Origin: Clostridium sporogenes
Lineage (GTDB): Bacteria > Bacillota > Clostridia > Clostridiales > Clostridiaceae
Reading direction: 5' to 3'
Length of the DNA: 64,000 bases
Assembly: GCF_001020205.1 (NCBI RefSeq)
Contig: NZ_CP011663.1
Coordinates: 930,001 to 994,000 of the forward strand
Shown: piece after piece, positions 45,166 through 54,678 of the stretch
How the letters are laid out: each line of letters starts with the position of its first letter
Position numbering within the stretch: position 1 is the first letter of the stretch
Notes under the pieces: generated by a model
Database searches by the model: none
Told to the model about the DNA's origin: nothing
The model's input: only the letters and a program-made list of their open reading frames with translations
Program-made: the position numbers and the translations under genes

Positions 45166-46614
45166 ATGAAAAAAACAATGAAAAAAATTTCAATATTTAT
45201 TTTATCTATTGCAATTTTATTCACGTTAGGTGGTTGTAAAAATAGCAGTTCTGAAAAGGATACCAATAAGAAAGGGACAAGCTCTACAAAAAAGGATATA
45301 ACTATAAATGAAGCAAAAAAGATTATAAAAGATGATAAATCAATTTTTGTGGATTTAAGACCTACAGAAGAATATATAGGATGGAATATTGATGGAAACA
45401 AAGGGGGACATATAGAAGGTGCTATTGATTTCCCTAAAGAATGGTTTTCAATAATAAAAGATGATAAAAAACTAGAAAAGGAGCTAGCTAGAAGAAATAT
45501 AAATAAGGATAAAAAAATAGTTTTATATTCAAATAAAGAGGTAGATACAAAAATAATTAATAAATTAAATGAATTAGGGTATAAGGATGTTTCAGTGCTT
45601 AAAGATGGTATGAATGCTTGGGCAAAAGATAAAAATTTACCAGTGGATAAAATGGATAATTACAAAGTATTAGTTCATCCCAGATGGGTTGAAGACTTGG
45701 TAAATGGGAAAAAACCAGATACATATGATGGGAGACCTTATAAAATCATTCATTTAAGTTTTGGAAAAGAAGCTTCAGATTATGAAAAAGGACATATAAA
45801 AGGGGCATTACACATTGATGACAGTTTAAATCATATACCAGGACCTAGAGTTTTATCTCAATACAAATATATATCAGAAGATAAAAAAGAGAAATTTTGG
45901 AATAGACCCAGTGATAAGGACATAGAGAAAAAACTTTTAGATTTAGGAATAACAAAGGATACATTAGTAATTTTATATGGACCTAATATGACAGCAGCCT
46001 CAAGATGTGCCGCTGTGATGATGTATGCAGGAGTCGAAGATGTTCGTATATTAAATGGTGGTATAAAAAGATGGAAATTAGATAGTATGCCTTTAGAAAA
46101 GGGAGTTAATAAACCAGTTGCGGTTAAAAACTTTGGAACAAAAATACCAGCTAACCCAAATGTTTTAATTGATCTAGATGAAGAGTTAAAAATTGTGAAT
46201 GATAAAAAATCTGTGGTAGCATCTATTAGAAGCTGGCCAGAATATATAGGAAAAGTTAGCGGATACACATATATAGGAGAGGCTGGAGAAATAGCCAATG
46301 CAAGATTTGGATATGCTGGTTCAGATCCTTATCATATGGAAGATTATAGAAATATAGATGACACTATGTTTAATTACAATATTATTAGAGATAGATGGAA
46401 AAAATGGGGTATTACTCCAGACAAAAGAGTATCTTTCCACTGTGGTACAGGTTGGAGAGCAAGTGAAACTTATATGTATGCATTAGCAATGAGTTGGAAA
46501 AATATAAGCATATATGATGGTGGTTGGTATGAATGGCATCTTAAAAAAGATACACCTAGAAAAGAGAAGGGAGTACCTAAAGATGCACCAGAAACACCTA
46601 AATTTGATTATTAA
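45166..46614 (+). CDS. Lipoprotein with three rhodanese domains
   Basis: 482 aa. A signal peptide with lipobox LGGC (Cys24) indicates a lipid-anchored, extracellular protein. The first rhodanese-like domain (about 45-155, FVDLRPTEEYIGW) has YSNKEVD at the active loop, with no Cys. The second (about 165-320, KIIHLSFG..., LVILYGPNMTAASRC) also lacks the catalytic Cys at the loop start. The third (about 340-465) keeps it in VSFHCGTGWRAS. So one catalytic and two likely structural domains. Family role: sulfur transfer from thiosulfate or similar donors. It follows a membrane protein gene in the same operon. Confidence 0.9.
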   Translation: MKKTMKKISIFILSIAILFTLGGCKNSSSEKDTNKKGTSSTKKDITINEAKKIIKDDKSIFVDLRPTEEYIGWNIDGNKGGHIEGAIDFPKEWFSIIKDDKKLEKELARRNINKDKKIVLYSNKEVDTKIINKLNELGYKDVSVLKDGMNAWAKDKNLPVDKMDNYKVLVHPRWVEDLVNGKKPDTYDGRPYKIIHLSFGKEASDYEKGHIKGALHIDDSLNHIPGPRVLSQYKYISEDKKEKFWNRPSDKDIEKKLLDLGITKDTLVILYGPNMTAASRCAAVMMYAGVEDVRILNGGIKRWKLDSMPLEKGVNKPVAVKNFGTKIPANPNVLIDLDEELKIVNDKKSVVASIRSWPEYIGKVSGYTYIGEAGEIANARFGYAGSDPYHMEDYRNIDDTMFNYNIIRDRWKKWGITPDKRVSFHCGTGWRASETYMYALAMSWKNISIYDGGWYEWHLKKDTPRKEKGVPKDAPETPKFDY

Positions 46615-46739
46615 TATTTTCAAATAAACAAGATATACTTTTAATAAAATAGATATATAGAAAAATAATTATAATGCTTTATTTTTACTAGCTATGTATA
46701 GGTTCCCAAATATATAGTAAGCAGGATTAAAGATACATT

Positions 46740-47444
46740 AATCAAGATATAATAATTTAACTAATGGGAAAAATTTAAGTATATATAATGAACCCTCCAA
46801 TTTTATAAAGAATGATATAGATTTTGATAGAGCAAAGGAGTTTTTATCTAATAGAGAATTACTTTCAAAATTAAAAAGTATTAATGGAAAAGAAATTAAA
46901 CCATTAAAGGCTGTTGATAATGTTTTGACCTTTGAAAAGGGAGTATATAACAAAATGAAAACAAAGTCAGGAATAACAGCTATACTTACTGCTGGAGATA
47001 GTGGTAATGTGTATATGCCCTAATGATGATATTAAAGATAATTTGTTGTTATCTCCTTCAGATTCTGGGGAAGTAGCTAGAGCAGGAAGATTATTTACAT
47101 ATCTTGCAAGCGATAAAACAGGATATTGTGCTTATTCTTCATTTAGTAAAGAGGAGATAAAAGAAACTTTAGGAAGTGTTGGCATTAAACCAGGATGGTT
47201 TGAAGTTAAAAGTGGAAATTATTCAAATAAATTTTACATGCAAGATGATGGAATCATATCAGGTGAGTATGAGATCGAAGTCACAAGAAATGGAATCAAT
47301 GATCGTGACTGGTTTGGGGATGGGTATACTAAAGATTCTAAATTTATATTACATGGAAAAGAGTATAAATTAGATGATGAGGGGCATTTGAATATACCAA
47401 AAGGAGAAGGCTGTCTTATGAGAGATCTCATAAGAATTAAATAG
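46740..47444 (+). pseudogene. Degenerate copy of the 256-aa unknown gene
   Basis: The segment repeats most of 42150-42862: NLTNGKNLSIYNEPSNFIKN, AKEFLSNRELLSKLKSINGK, TAGDSGNVYMP, then a frameshift (CCCTAATGATG for CCCTATGATG), then DDIKDNLLLSPSDSGEVARA to the same C-terminus LIRIK. The first ~20 codons and the start are missing. The surviving C-terminal half (from about 47001) is well conserved. Confidence 0.82.
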
Positions 47445-47584
47445 AAGTCTACTGAATATGTAAAAATATTAATACAATTTGTTTTTTTTATTTAATTATT
47501 ATGATTTGTTTTGTATATGCTATTTTAGATAGAATTTAACATGTATCAGTATTTTAAAAAATTTATCCTGTAGAGTAATAACTT

Positions 47585-47719
47585 GAATCAGGTCTAGCCA
47601 AATATTTTGAACCCATTACTGAATTAGCTGCTGTACGAAGGGCAGTTGTCAATGTTAATGCGCTTAAAGGCAATGGAAATCCAGTTGATACTTCTGCTAA
47701 AAGACCGATACCCATTAAT
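47585..47719 (-). pseudogene. Duplicated fragment of ocd
   Basis: GAATCAGGTCTAGCCAAATA through CCGATACCCATTAATG matches ocd positions 43670-43805 with few differences, in the same orientation. Both ends of the gene are absent. It follows the degenerate 256-aa gene in the same order as the intact pair, marking a segmental duplication. Confidence 0.85.
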
Positions 47720-47843
47720 GTATACTAAATAATAATTTAATAGTATACATTCGTAAAATTAATTTCAAGATAATGTATATAATATACTACTATAAAGATG
47801 AGTATTGCAGCTATGAGGAACTTGAATTTAAGGAAGTATTAAA

Positions 47844-47885
47844 AACAAAACCGCATTATTCAAATTTGAATTTTGTGGTTTTGTT
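47844..47885 (-). terminator. Terminator, ATTCAA-loop family (serves EamA gene)
   Basis: AACAAAACCGCA pairs with TGTGGTTTTGTT; on the minus strand TTTTTAAT follows. The loop again contains ATTCAAATTTGAAT. Confidence 0.7.
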
Positions 47886-47910
47886 ATGTAGTAATTAAAT
47901 ATATTATTAA

Positions 47911-48795
47911 TTACTTAACTGTTTGTTTTTGCTGAAGTAAAAATAAGCCTAATCCTACTAAAATAAATGCCATACCTATACCTTGCTGTAAAGAAATAAC
48001 TTCATCTAAAATAAAATAAGCAAGAATGCAGGTCCCAATTGTCTCTCCTAGAATACTTATGGAGATTACTGAGGCGCTTAACCACTTTAATAACCAATTA
48101 AAAATGGTTTGTCCTAGAATAGTTGCAATAAATGCTAGGCCAACAAAGGACCACCATGTCTGTAAAGGATAATAAGTAAAAGACACTTGTTGACTATAAG
48201 CGTAAATACCCAAAAAAAATGCGCTGCTTGCATATCCAATCATTGAATAAGAAACAAGAGATAAATTCTTTCGAACATATTGACCAATGAAAAAGTAAGC
48301 AGTAATAATACCTGCGGCGATAAAAGCAAGTAGATCACCAAACAGAGCTTGATTACTTATTTGAAAGTCTCTCCATCCTATAATGAAGCAGCCCATAATT
48401 GCTATAATACAACCCATTATGGCTCCTTTGCTAAAGCGCTCTTTAAACAATATATATCCACCAGCCATTGAAAAAATGGGTTGTAATGTGACAATAACTG
48501 TTGAACTCGCCACAGATGTGTAATTCAATGATTCAAACCATAAAATATAATGAATTGCTAGAAATAAGCCTGATAGTAGTATGAATTTCCATTGCTTTTT
48601 TGATAAGGAAAGTAGTTCCTGCAGATTTGACTTATTAAATAATAAAAATGGTAAAAGTATCAATGCTGCAAAAAACAGTCGATAAAATGCCGTAATAGAG
48701 GAAGGTGCATTTGCTAATTTTACAAAAATAGCAGAAGTTGATAGTGCAAATACTCCGAAAAATAAAGCTAAATAAGAAGTAAGTGTTGATTTCAT
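47911..48795 (-). CDS. EamA/DMT-family transporter
   Basis: 294 aa with ten membrane helices in two EamA repeats. Pattern: SAIFVKLANAPSSITAFYRLFFAALILLPF in the first half, GETIGTCILAYFILDEVISLQQGIGMAFILVGL in the second. It is probably an exporter or importer of a small metabolite. It diverges from an XRE-cupin regulator 165 bp away, an arrangement seen with amino-acid or metabolite exporters, so that regulator is the likely controller. Confidence 0.9.
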   Translation of the reverse strand: MKSTLTSYLALFFGVFALSTSAIFVKLANAPSSITAFYRLFFAALILLPFLLFNKSNLQELLSLSKKQWKFILLSGLFLAIHYILWFESLNYTSVASSTVIVTLQPIFSMAGGYILFKERFSKGAIMGCIIAIMGCFIIGWRDFQISNQALFGDLLAFIAAGIITAYFFIGQYVRKNLSLVSYSMIGYASSAFFLGIYAYSQQVSFTYYPLQTWWSFVGLAFIATILGQTIFNWLLKWLSASVISISILGETIGTCILAYFILDEVISLQQGIGMAFILVGLGLFLLQQKQTVK

Positions 48796-48960
48796 TTATA
48801 TATACCTTCTTTCTCTGTTTATTATAAAATATTTAGTATGTTATAATGCACAACACAAGTATATAATATTTATATAATAAAAAATAGCTTTATTTTCTAT
48901 ATCCAGTATGTTAGTACAAATTGGAGAAAAAACATATTATTATGGAAGGAAGATTATGTT

Positions 48961-49521
48961 ATGAAAGATCATCGCATAGGTCAAACAGTACTAAGTTATC
49001 GTAAGAAAAACGGTATGACTATTCGTGAATTTGCTAATTATTCAGGTATCAGTACATCACTTATTAGCCAGATTGAACGGGGAGAAGCAAATCCATCGCT
49101 AAGTGTATTGGAACTAATTGCTAAAGCATTAAATGTACCGCTTTTTACGCTTTTTATTAATGAGATTGATACTGATTCACTAATCTCGAAAAAACAAGAT
49201 CGCAAAAAGGTCTATCGTGAAAATAAAGATCATATTGTTTACGATGTGTTAACACCAGATTTTATGAAAGCACATATAGAACTTTTAATGATGGATTTAA
49301 ATGCTTACACAAGTACCACAGAAGGCCACTATTTACACATTGACAAGGAAGAAATTGCTGTGGTAATGAAAGGTGAAGCGTATGTTGAACTTGAAGGCAC
49401 AGAATATTTTTTAGAAGAAGGAGACGTGGTTCGTATTCCTCCAAATATAAGGCACAGATTTTTAAATAAATCTAACCAATCAAGTCACATTTTATTTGTG
49501 CTAACGCCTTCGCTTATTTAA
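48961..49521 (+). CDS. XRE-family regulator with cupin sensor domain
   Basis: 186 aa. The HTH_3 domain is at residues 5-62 (IGQTVLSYRKKNGMTIREFANYSGISTSLISQIERGEANPSLSVLELIAKAL). A cupin_2 fold follows at about 105-180 (HYLHIDKEEIAVVMKGEAYVELEGTEYFLEEGDVVRIPPNIRHRFLN). Small-molecule binding by the cupin is expected. It is divergent from the EamA transporter and most likely regulates it. Confidence 0.9.
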   Translation: MKDHRIGQTVLSYRKKNGMTIREFANYSGISTSLISQIERGEANPSLSVLELIAKALNVPLFTLFINEIDTDSLISKKQDRKKVYRENKDHIVYDVLTPDFMKAHIELLMMDLNAYTSTTEGHYLHIDKEEIAVVMKGEAYVELEGTEYFLEEGDVVRIPPNIRHRFLNKSNQSSHILFVLTPSLI

Positions 49522-49688
49522 GCTTTACTATAAATATTAATTACTTTTGGCACTTCAAATTTTAGGTGATTTAGTTTAATATGTAATCTAAATATATTTT
49601 TATATAAAAATTAATTCTTATTAATTAAAGTTTAATTAAATAATTGCGAAAATAGTTTTTAATAAGGTAAATATTGGGGTGATAAATT

Positions 49689-49731
49689 ATGCAAATAAAA
49701 GCCTTTTGAAAAAATAAATATGAAAAGGCTT
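49689..49731 (+). promoter_or_regulatory. 6-codon leader ORF running into a hairpin
   Basis: GGGGTGA (49676-49682), 6-nt gap, ATG 49689, then CAA ATA AAA GCC TTT TGA (MQIKAF). Its last codons form the left arm AAGCCTTTT (49699-49707) of a hairpin with AAAAGGCTT (49723-49731). The main gene starts 36 bases later. Ribosomes on the leader would open the hairpin, so translational control is possible. Confidence 0.4.
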
Positions 49732-49766
49732 ATACATATTATTTAAAATTTTAGGGGGGATTTTTT

Positions 49767-51374
49767 ATGAAGAAAAAAATATACTCGAGTTTCATAGTAC
49801 TATCTTTAATTATTTCTATGGCACTAATTTATTTTTTAATGCCAGTTTTTTCTTTAAAATTCAAATCTTTTTATATTGTTTTTATAATAATTGCACTACT
49901 TTTAAGTATTAATGTAAGATTAAACAAAGGTAAGGAAAGCTCCAAAATATATGCTATTCCTGTTATATTAATAGGATTATTTATTATTATGTTTATAATT
50001 ACTTTACCAATATTTAGAGCTAGCAGCTATAAAAGCTTGTTGCCTACACCTAAATATGAAGAGTTTTCGAAAAATATAACTCCAATTGATATAAAAGAAA
50101 TTCCAACAGTAAATCAAAAATATGCAGAATTATTGGCAGATAAAAAACTAGGAGAAGAAACTTCTTTAGGTAGCAAGGTGGAACTTGGAACTTTAACGTT
50201 ACAAAATGTAGGAGGTAAACTTTACTATGTTGCTCCTTTAGTACATTCTGATTTTATGAAATGGCTTTTAAATGACAGTACACCAGGATATATAACAGTA
50301 TCTGCAACTAATGATAAGGATGTAAAACTAGTAACAAAATTAAATGGAAAAGATATAAAAATAAGATATCAGCCAAAGGGTTTTTTAAATGATGATTTAA
50401 AAAGACATATATACTTGAAAGGAACAATAAATAAAGGCATAACAGATTTAACTTTTGAATTAGACGATAAGGGAAATCCATATTATACAGCTACTATATA
50501 TGAAAATAAGGTAGGTATGTCAGGGCAAAAGGCAGTAGGAACAGCTATAGTTAACCCAGAAACAGGAGAAGTTAAAAAATATAACCTAGAAAATACTCCT
50601 AAATGGGTAGACAGAATACAGCCACAACCCTTTGTGGAAAATAATTTAAAAAAATGGGGAAAATATATTAAAGGATTCTTTAATTTTTCAGGACAGGATA
50701 AGTTAAAAACTACAGAAGGAACAGGAGTAATATATAATAATGGTAAATGTTATTATTATACAGGATTAACTTCTGTAGGTAAGGATGAATCAAGTATAGG
50801 TTTTGCTTTAATAGATACAAGAACACAACAAACAAGAATATTTAAAATAGCAGGAGCAACAGAAACAGCCTCTATGAAATCAGCAGAGGGTAAGGTGCAA
50901 AATTTAGGATATACATCTACTTTCCCTATATTAATAAATGTAGATAATATACCTACTTATTTTACAACTTTAAATGATAAAAATGATCTAACAAAAATGT
51001 TTGCTATGATTTCTGTAACAGACTACAATATCATAGGAACAGGAGAAAATATTACAGAATGTAAATCAAATTACATTAAAAACCTAGCAAGTAAAGGAAA
51101 TTTAATAAATGTAGGTTCTACAGGAAAAGAAGAAAATATAACAGATACTATAGAAAGAATAAATTCTTATGTGGTAGGAAATTCTACAATATATACATTT
51201 ATATTAAAAGATCATAAAGATAAAATATTTAATGCTGGTATATCTATATCTAATGAATTGCCTATAACTAAAGAAGGGGACAAAGTAAATATAAGATATG
51301 TAGACACAAAACAGGATACCATTAATATAACTAGCTTTGATAATATAGACTTTAAACAGCAAAGTAATAAATAA
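49767..51374 (+). CDS. Membrane protein with large extracellular domain, unknown
   Basis: 535 aa. Three helices at residues 5-25, 32-48 and 63-83 are followed by a ~450-residue, probably extracellular, beta-rich region (KVELGTLTLQNVGGKLYYVAPLVHSDFMKWL; GYITVSATNDKDVKLV; TYFTTLNDKNDLTKMFAMISVTDYNIIGTG). No catalytic motif is recognised. RNA-level control is suggested by the leader ORF and hairpin just upstream. A strong terminator follows. It reads like a clostridial envelope protein; I do not recognise the family. Confidence 0.7.
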   Translation: MKKKIYSSFIVLSLIISMALIYFLMPVFSLKFKSFYIVFIIIALLLSINVRLNKGKESSKIYAIPVILIGLFIIMFIITLPIFRASSYKSLLPTPKYEEFSKNITPIDIKEIPTVNQKYAELLADKKLGEETSLGSKVELGTLTLQNVGGKLYYVAPLVHSDFMKWLLNDSTPGYITVSATNDKDVKLVTKLNGKDIKIRYQPKGFLNDDLKRHIYLKGTINKGITDLTFELDDKGNPYYTATIYENKVGMSGQKAVGTAIVNPETGEVKKYNLENTPKWVDRIQPQPFVENNLKKWGKYIKGFFNFSGQDKLKTTEGTGVIYNNGKCYYYTGLTSVGKDESSIGFALIDTRTQQTRIFKIAGATETASMKSAEGKVQNLGYTSTFPILINVDNIPTYFTTLNDKNDLTKMFAMISVTDYNIIGTGENITECKSNYIKNLASKGNLINVGSTGKEENITDTIERINSYVVGNSTIYTFILKDHKDKIFNAGISISNELPITKEGDKVNIRYVDTKQDTINITSFDNIDFKQQSNK

Positions 51375-51409
51375 AATATATTAGAAGGAATATGTAAAAA
51401 ATAAATTTA

Positions 51410-51458
51410 AAAAGAAAGTGTTTCAAAATAAAATATTTAGAAACACTTTCTTTTATTT
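51410..51458. terminator. Bidirectional terminator, perfect 15-bp stem
   Basis: AAAAGAAAGTGTTTC (51410-51424) pairs perfectly with 51440-51454, with A and T tracts on either side. It serves both the unknown membrane protein gene and the ABC gene on the other strand. Confidence 0.9.
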
Positions 51459-51486
51459 TTAAAATATATTTTTGTTTTTTAAAAAT

Positions 51487-53847
51487 TTACTCACTTCTAA
51501 GAGCAATAACAGGATCTTTTTTAGCTGCCATTTTTGATGGTATTGCTCCACCTATCATTGTAAGAACAATACTAGTTATAACCAATGCAATTGCATGCAA
51601 TGGATTTAATTGAGCGACATTTTCCAAGTCAGTAAATTTATATAAAATTGAATTTACTGGAATAGTTAATAAATATGTAATGGCAATACCTAGCCCACCT
51701 GAACAAAATCCGATGATAAAGGTTTCAGCATTAAATACTCGAGTTATATCTTTTTTTCTTGCTCCTAAAGCACGTAAAACACCTATTTCTTTGGTTCTTT
51801 CAAGTACAGAAATGTAGATAATAATACCTATCATAATCATAGAAACAACTAAAGAAATTCCAGCGAAAGCTACTAAAACAATAGTAATACCATCCATAAT
51901 ATTCCCAGTCAAACTAGTAATCATAGATGCCATATCAGTGTAGACGATTTGGTCCTCTTCCTTTAGTTCTTTATTCCAATCATCAAGATAATTAGTAATA
52001 TTATCTTTTGCCTCGAAATTGACAGGATAAATTGAAATAGATGTTGGAGAAGACGTAGCACCTAAAGATGCAAGTACATCATCTTTAGTTTCAACATTAG
52101 GCGTAATATTGGTTCTCATATTAGGGGTTGGATGAACAGCTGCAGTTGTTGTGCTAGTCTTTCCTGTTAGAAGGTTACCATTCATAACATTATATTTTGC
52201 TTCTTTTTGTGCAAGAACAATTTTAGAGTTTTTAGCATTCTCTATAAAATCTTGGGCTAATTGGTCTGAATAAACTATACCTGTGGATAAATTAGACATA
52301 TTAGCATTTTCCTTTATACGAATGATACCACTAATTTTTAATGTAACTGCATTTTTATTGTTATAGAGATTTTCTAAGTTTGTAGTATCTCCATTAACTG
52401 TAAAATACTTACCGGATTGAGCATAATAATCGTCATTATATATTAATTTATATTCTGTTCCTATCATAGAATTAAAATCTATATTTTTAGAATTTGCACT
52501 AAAACCTAATGCTTCAAGGATATTAGTATCAACTTGATTATATTTATCAACAACTAAAACCAATTCTTTCCCATTTTTTGGATAACTACCTGCTAATACA
52601 TCATAGTATGATTTTAAATAATCCGTTTCAAAACTATCACCTTTTGAAGGATACGTAGAGAATGCAGCAGCTGAGGTATTCATGTTTACTACTTTGCCAT
52701 CTTGCTTTTTCAATATATTCATATTTACATTTCTTGTATAAGAAATTCCATTAATTAAACTGGAATCTATTTTTTTGATGTAATCTACATATTCAGTTGA
52801 AATTGCATTAGCATGAATAGCAGCATTTTTACTTGAATCATATGGATAAATCATTGATTTATTAGGAAATTCAGTTTTGTCCTTGTCCTTAGATTTGGAA
52901 GATGGAGACATTCCAAGAGACATCGAATTCTGCTCAATACTTATTGGATAGTTGGAAAGAGAATCCTTTTCAAATTCATTTATTTGTTTATTAAATCCAT
53001 TTGATAGAGATAAAACAAGGGCAACCCCAATAATTCCTATACTAGATGCAAAGGCAGTAAGTGCTGTTCGCCATTTTTTAGTAACAATATTATTACCAGA
53101 TAGCTTAAGTGCTGTAAGGAAATTCATACTTGTTTTTTTAGGCTTATAATCGTTTAAGTTATTTTCTGATACAAAGGGATTGGTATCGGAAACAATTCTA
53201 CCGTCGGAAAAACTTACAATTCTATCAGCATATTCTTCTGCTAATTCAGGATTATGAGTTACCATAATCACAAGTTTATCTTTTGCGATTTCTTTAATTA
53301 AATCCATTATTTGTTCGCTTGTTTGAGTATCTAGAGCCCCTGTTGGTTCATCAGCAAGGATAATTTCAGGATCATTTGCTAATGCACGAGCAATGGCAAC
53401 ACGTTGCATTTGTCCGCCAGACAATTGATTAGGTTTTTTATGTATATGGTTGCCTAAACCAACTTTCTCTAGAACGTAAGTGGCCTTTTGTCTTTTTTCT
53501 GATTTTGGTACCCCAGAAAGGGTCATACCCATTTCTACATTATCTACAATACTTAAATGTGGTATAAGATTATAACTTTGAAAGATAAATCCTACACTAT
53601 TATTACGATATGTATCCCAATCAGATTCACCAAATTTTTTTGTGGATAAGCCATTAATAATCATATTTCCTGAGTCATATTGATCTAAGCCTCCAAGCAT
53701 ATTTAATAAAGTTGTTTTACCTGAACCGCTTGGACCTAAAATAGCAACAAATTCACTTTGTCTAAAGTCAATACTGACACCATTAAGTGCAGTTTGTTCA
53801 AATTCTCCTGTTGTATAAACTTTTTTTAAATCTTTTATTTGTAGCAT
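51487..53847 (-). CDS. MacB-like ABC transporter, ATPase fused to FtsX-type permease
   Basis: 786 aa. ABC domain at residues 1-220: Walker A GPSGSGKT at 38-45, signature LSGGQMQRVAIARAL, Walker B ILADEPTGALD. Then a first helix (ALTAFASSIGIIGVALVLSL), a ~350-residue extracellular domain, and three C-terminal FtsX helices ending GGAIPSKMAAKKDPVIALRSE. The ATPase-first fusion is typical of transporters that remove or sense cell-wall-active peptides. It diverges from a response regulator/histidine kinase pair, and the gap holds an 11-bp-spaced direct repeat, so it is the probable target of that system. Confidence 0.92.
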   Translation of the reverse strand: MLQIKDLKKVYTTGEFEQTALNGVSIDFRQSEFVAILGPSGSGKTTLLNMLGGLDQYDSGNMIINGLSTKKFGESDWDTYRNNSVGFIFQSYNLIPHLSIVDNVEMGMTLSGVPKSEKRQKATYVLEKVGLGNHIHKKPNQLSGGQMQRVAIARALANDPEIILADEPTGALDTQTSEQIMDLIKEIAKDKLVIMVTHNPELAEEYADRIVSFSDGRIVSDTNPFVSENNLNDYKPKKTSMNFLTALKLSGNNIVTKKWRTALTAFASSIGIIGVALVLSLSNGFNKQINEFEKDSLSNYPISIEQNSMSLGMSPSSKSKDKDKTEFPNKSMIYPYDSSKNAAIHANAISTEYVDYIKKIDSSLINGISYTRNVNMNILKKQDGKVVNMNTSAAAFSTYPSKGDSFETDYLKSYYDVLAGSYPKNGKELVLVVDKYNQVDTNILEALGFSANSKNIDFNSMIGTEYKLIYNDDYYAQSGKYFTVNGDTTNLENLYNNKNAVTLKISGIIRIKENANMSNLSTGIVYSDQLAQDFIENAKNSKIVLAQKEAKYNVMNGNLLTGKTSTTTAAVHPTPNMRTNITPNVETKDDVLASLGATSSPTSISIYPVNFEAKDNITNYLDDWNKELKEEDQIVYTDMASMITSLTGNIMDGITIVLVAFAGISLVVSMIMIGIIIYISVLERTKEIGVLRALGARKKDITRVFNAETFIIGFCSGGLGIAITYLLTIPVNSILYKFTDLENVAQLNPLHAIALVITSIVLTMIGGAIPSKMAAKKDPVIALRSE

Positions 53848-53892
53848 GCTTAATCTCCTTTCAATTTACTTTCATAGTATATATAAAGTTTT

Positions 53893-53910
53893 TAAACTGA
53901 ATGTAAACTG
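53893..53910. promoter_or_regulatory. OmpR-type direct repeat upstream of the ABC gene
   Basis: TAAACTG at 53893-53899 and again at 53904-53910, an exact 11-bp period as used by OmpR/PhoB-class regulators. An inverted CAGTTTATA follows nearby. On the minus strand the repeats lie just upstream of a TATACT -10-like box for the ABC gene. Confidence 0.6.
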
Positions 53911-54006
53911 GTGAGTTTATATGCAGTTTATATTTATTTGATAAAGTTTTTAAGAAGAATAAAAATGTGTTATAATTTAAAACCTATTAAAAAGGAGGTC
54001 TATATA

Positions 54007-54678
54007 ATGTTTAAAGTATTAGTAGTAGAAGATGATCCAGCTTTGCGCAAACTTTTTTGTACAGTACTTAGTAAAAATGGATATAAATCCATTGAAGCTA
54101 AGGATGGACACAGTGCATTAGATGTATTATATAAAGAATACATAGACTTAATTATTTCAGATATAATGATGCCCAATATGGATGGTTATACCCTCACAAA
54201 ATTAATAAGAGAGTCAAATAATAACGTGCCTATATTGATGATTACTGCAAAAGGAACATTTTCCGATAAACAAGAAGGTTTTAGAGTAGGTACGGATGAT
54301 TATATGGTGAAACCTATTGATGTGAATGAAATGATTTTACGTGTAGGTGCTTTGCTTAGACGATCCCAAATAATCAATGAACGAAAAATTGTAATAGGTG
54401 AAACAACATTCTTATACGACTTTCTAAGTGTTAAATATAATAATAAGGAGATAGTATTACCTCAAAAAGAGTTTTATTTAATTTATAAACTTGTATCCAC
54501 ACCTAATAAGATTTTTACACGACAGCAATTAATGGATGAAATATGGGGCATAGAATCTGAAACAGATCCAAGAACAGTTGATGTTCATATAAATAGATTA
54601 AGGGATCGTTTTAAAGACAATAAAGACTTCAATATTATTACAATTAGAGGATTAGGTTATAAGGTGGTTAAACAGTGA
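54007..54678 (+). CDS. OmpR-family response regulator
   Basis: 223 aa from ATG 54007, preceded by AAGGAGG; the frame upstream to 53911 is not expected to be translated. The receiver has acidic residues at 8-10 (EDD), the phosphoacceptor Asp52 in LIISDIMMP, and the K in VKPID. The C-terminal winged helix ends RTVDVHINRLRDRFKDN and TIRGLGYKVV. It is followed by, and overlaps by one base, a histidine kinase gene. Likely target: the divergent ABC transporter. Confidence 0.93.
   Translation: MFKVLVVEDDPALRKLFCTVLSKNGYKSIEAKDGHSALDVLYKEYIDLIISDIMMPNMDGYTLTKLIRESNNNVPILMITAKGTFSDKQEGFRVGTDDYMVKPIDVNEMILRVGALLRRSQIINERKIVIGETTFLYDFLSVKYNNKEIVLPQKEFYLIYKLVSTPNKIFTRQQLMDEIWGIESETDPRTVDVHINRLRDRFKDNKDFNIITIRGLGYKVVKQ

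Noticed and set aside
47001..47444. 147-aa frame as an independent gene
   Set aside because: It is the conserved 3' part of the frameshifted copy of the 42092 gene and has no start signal of its own.
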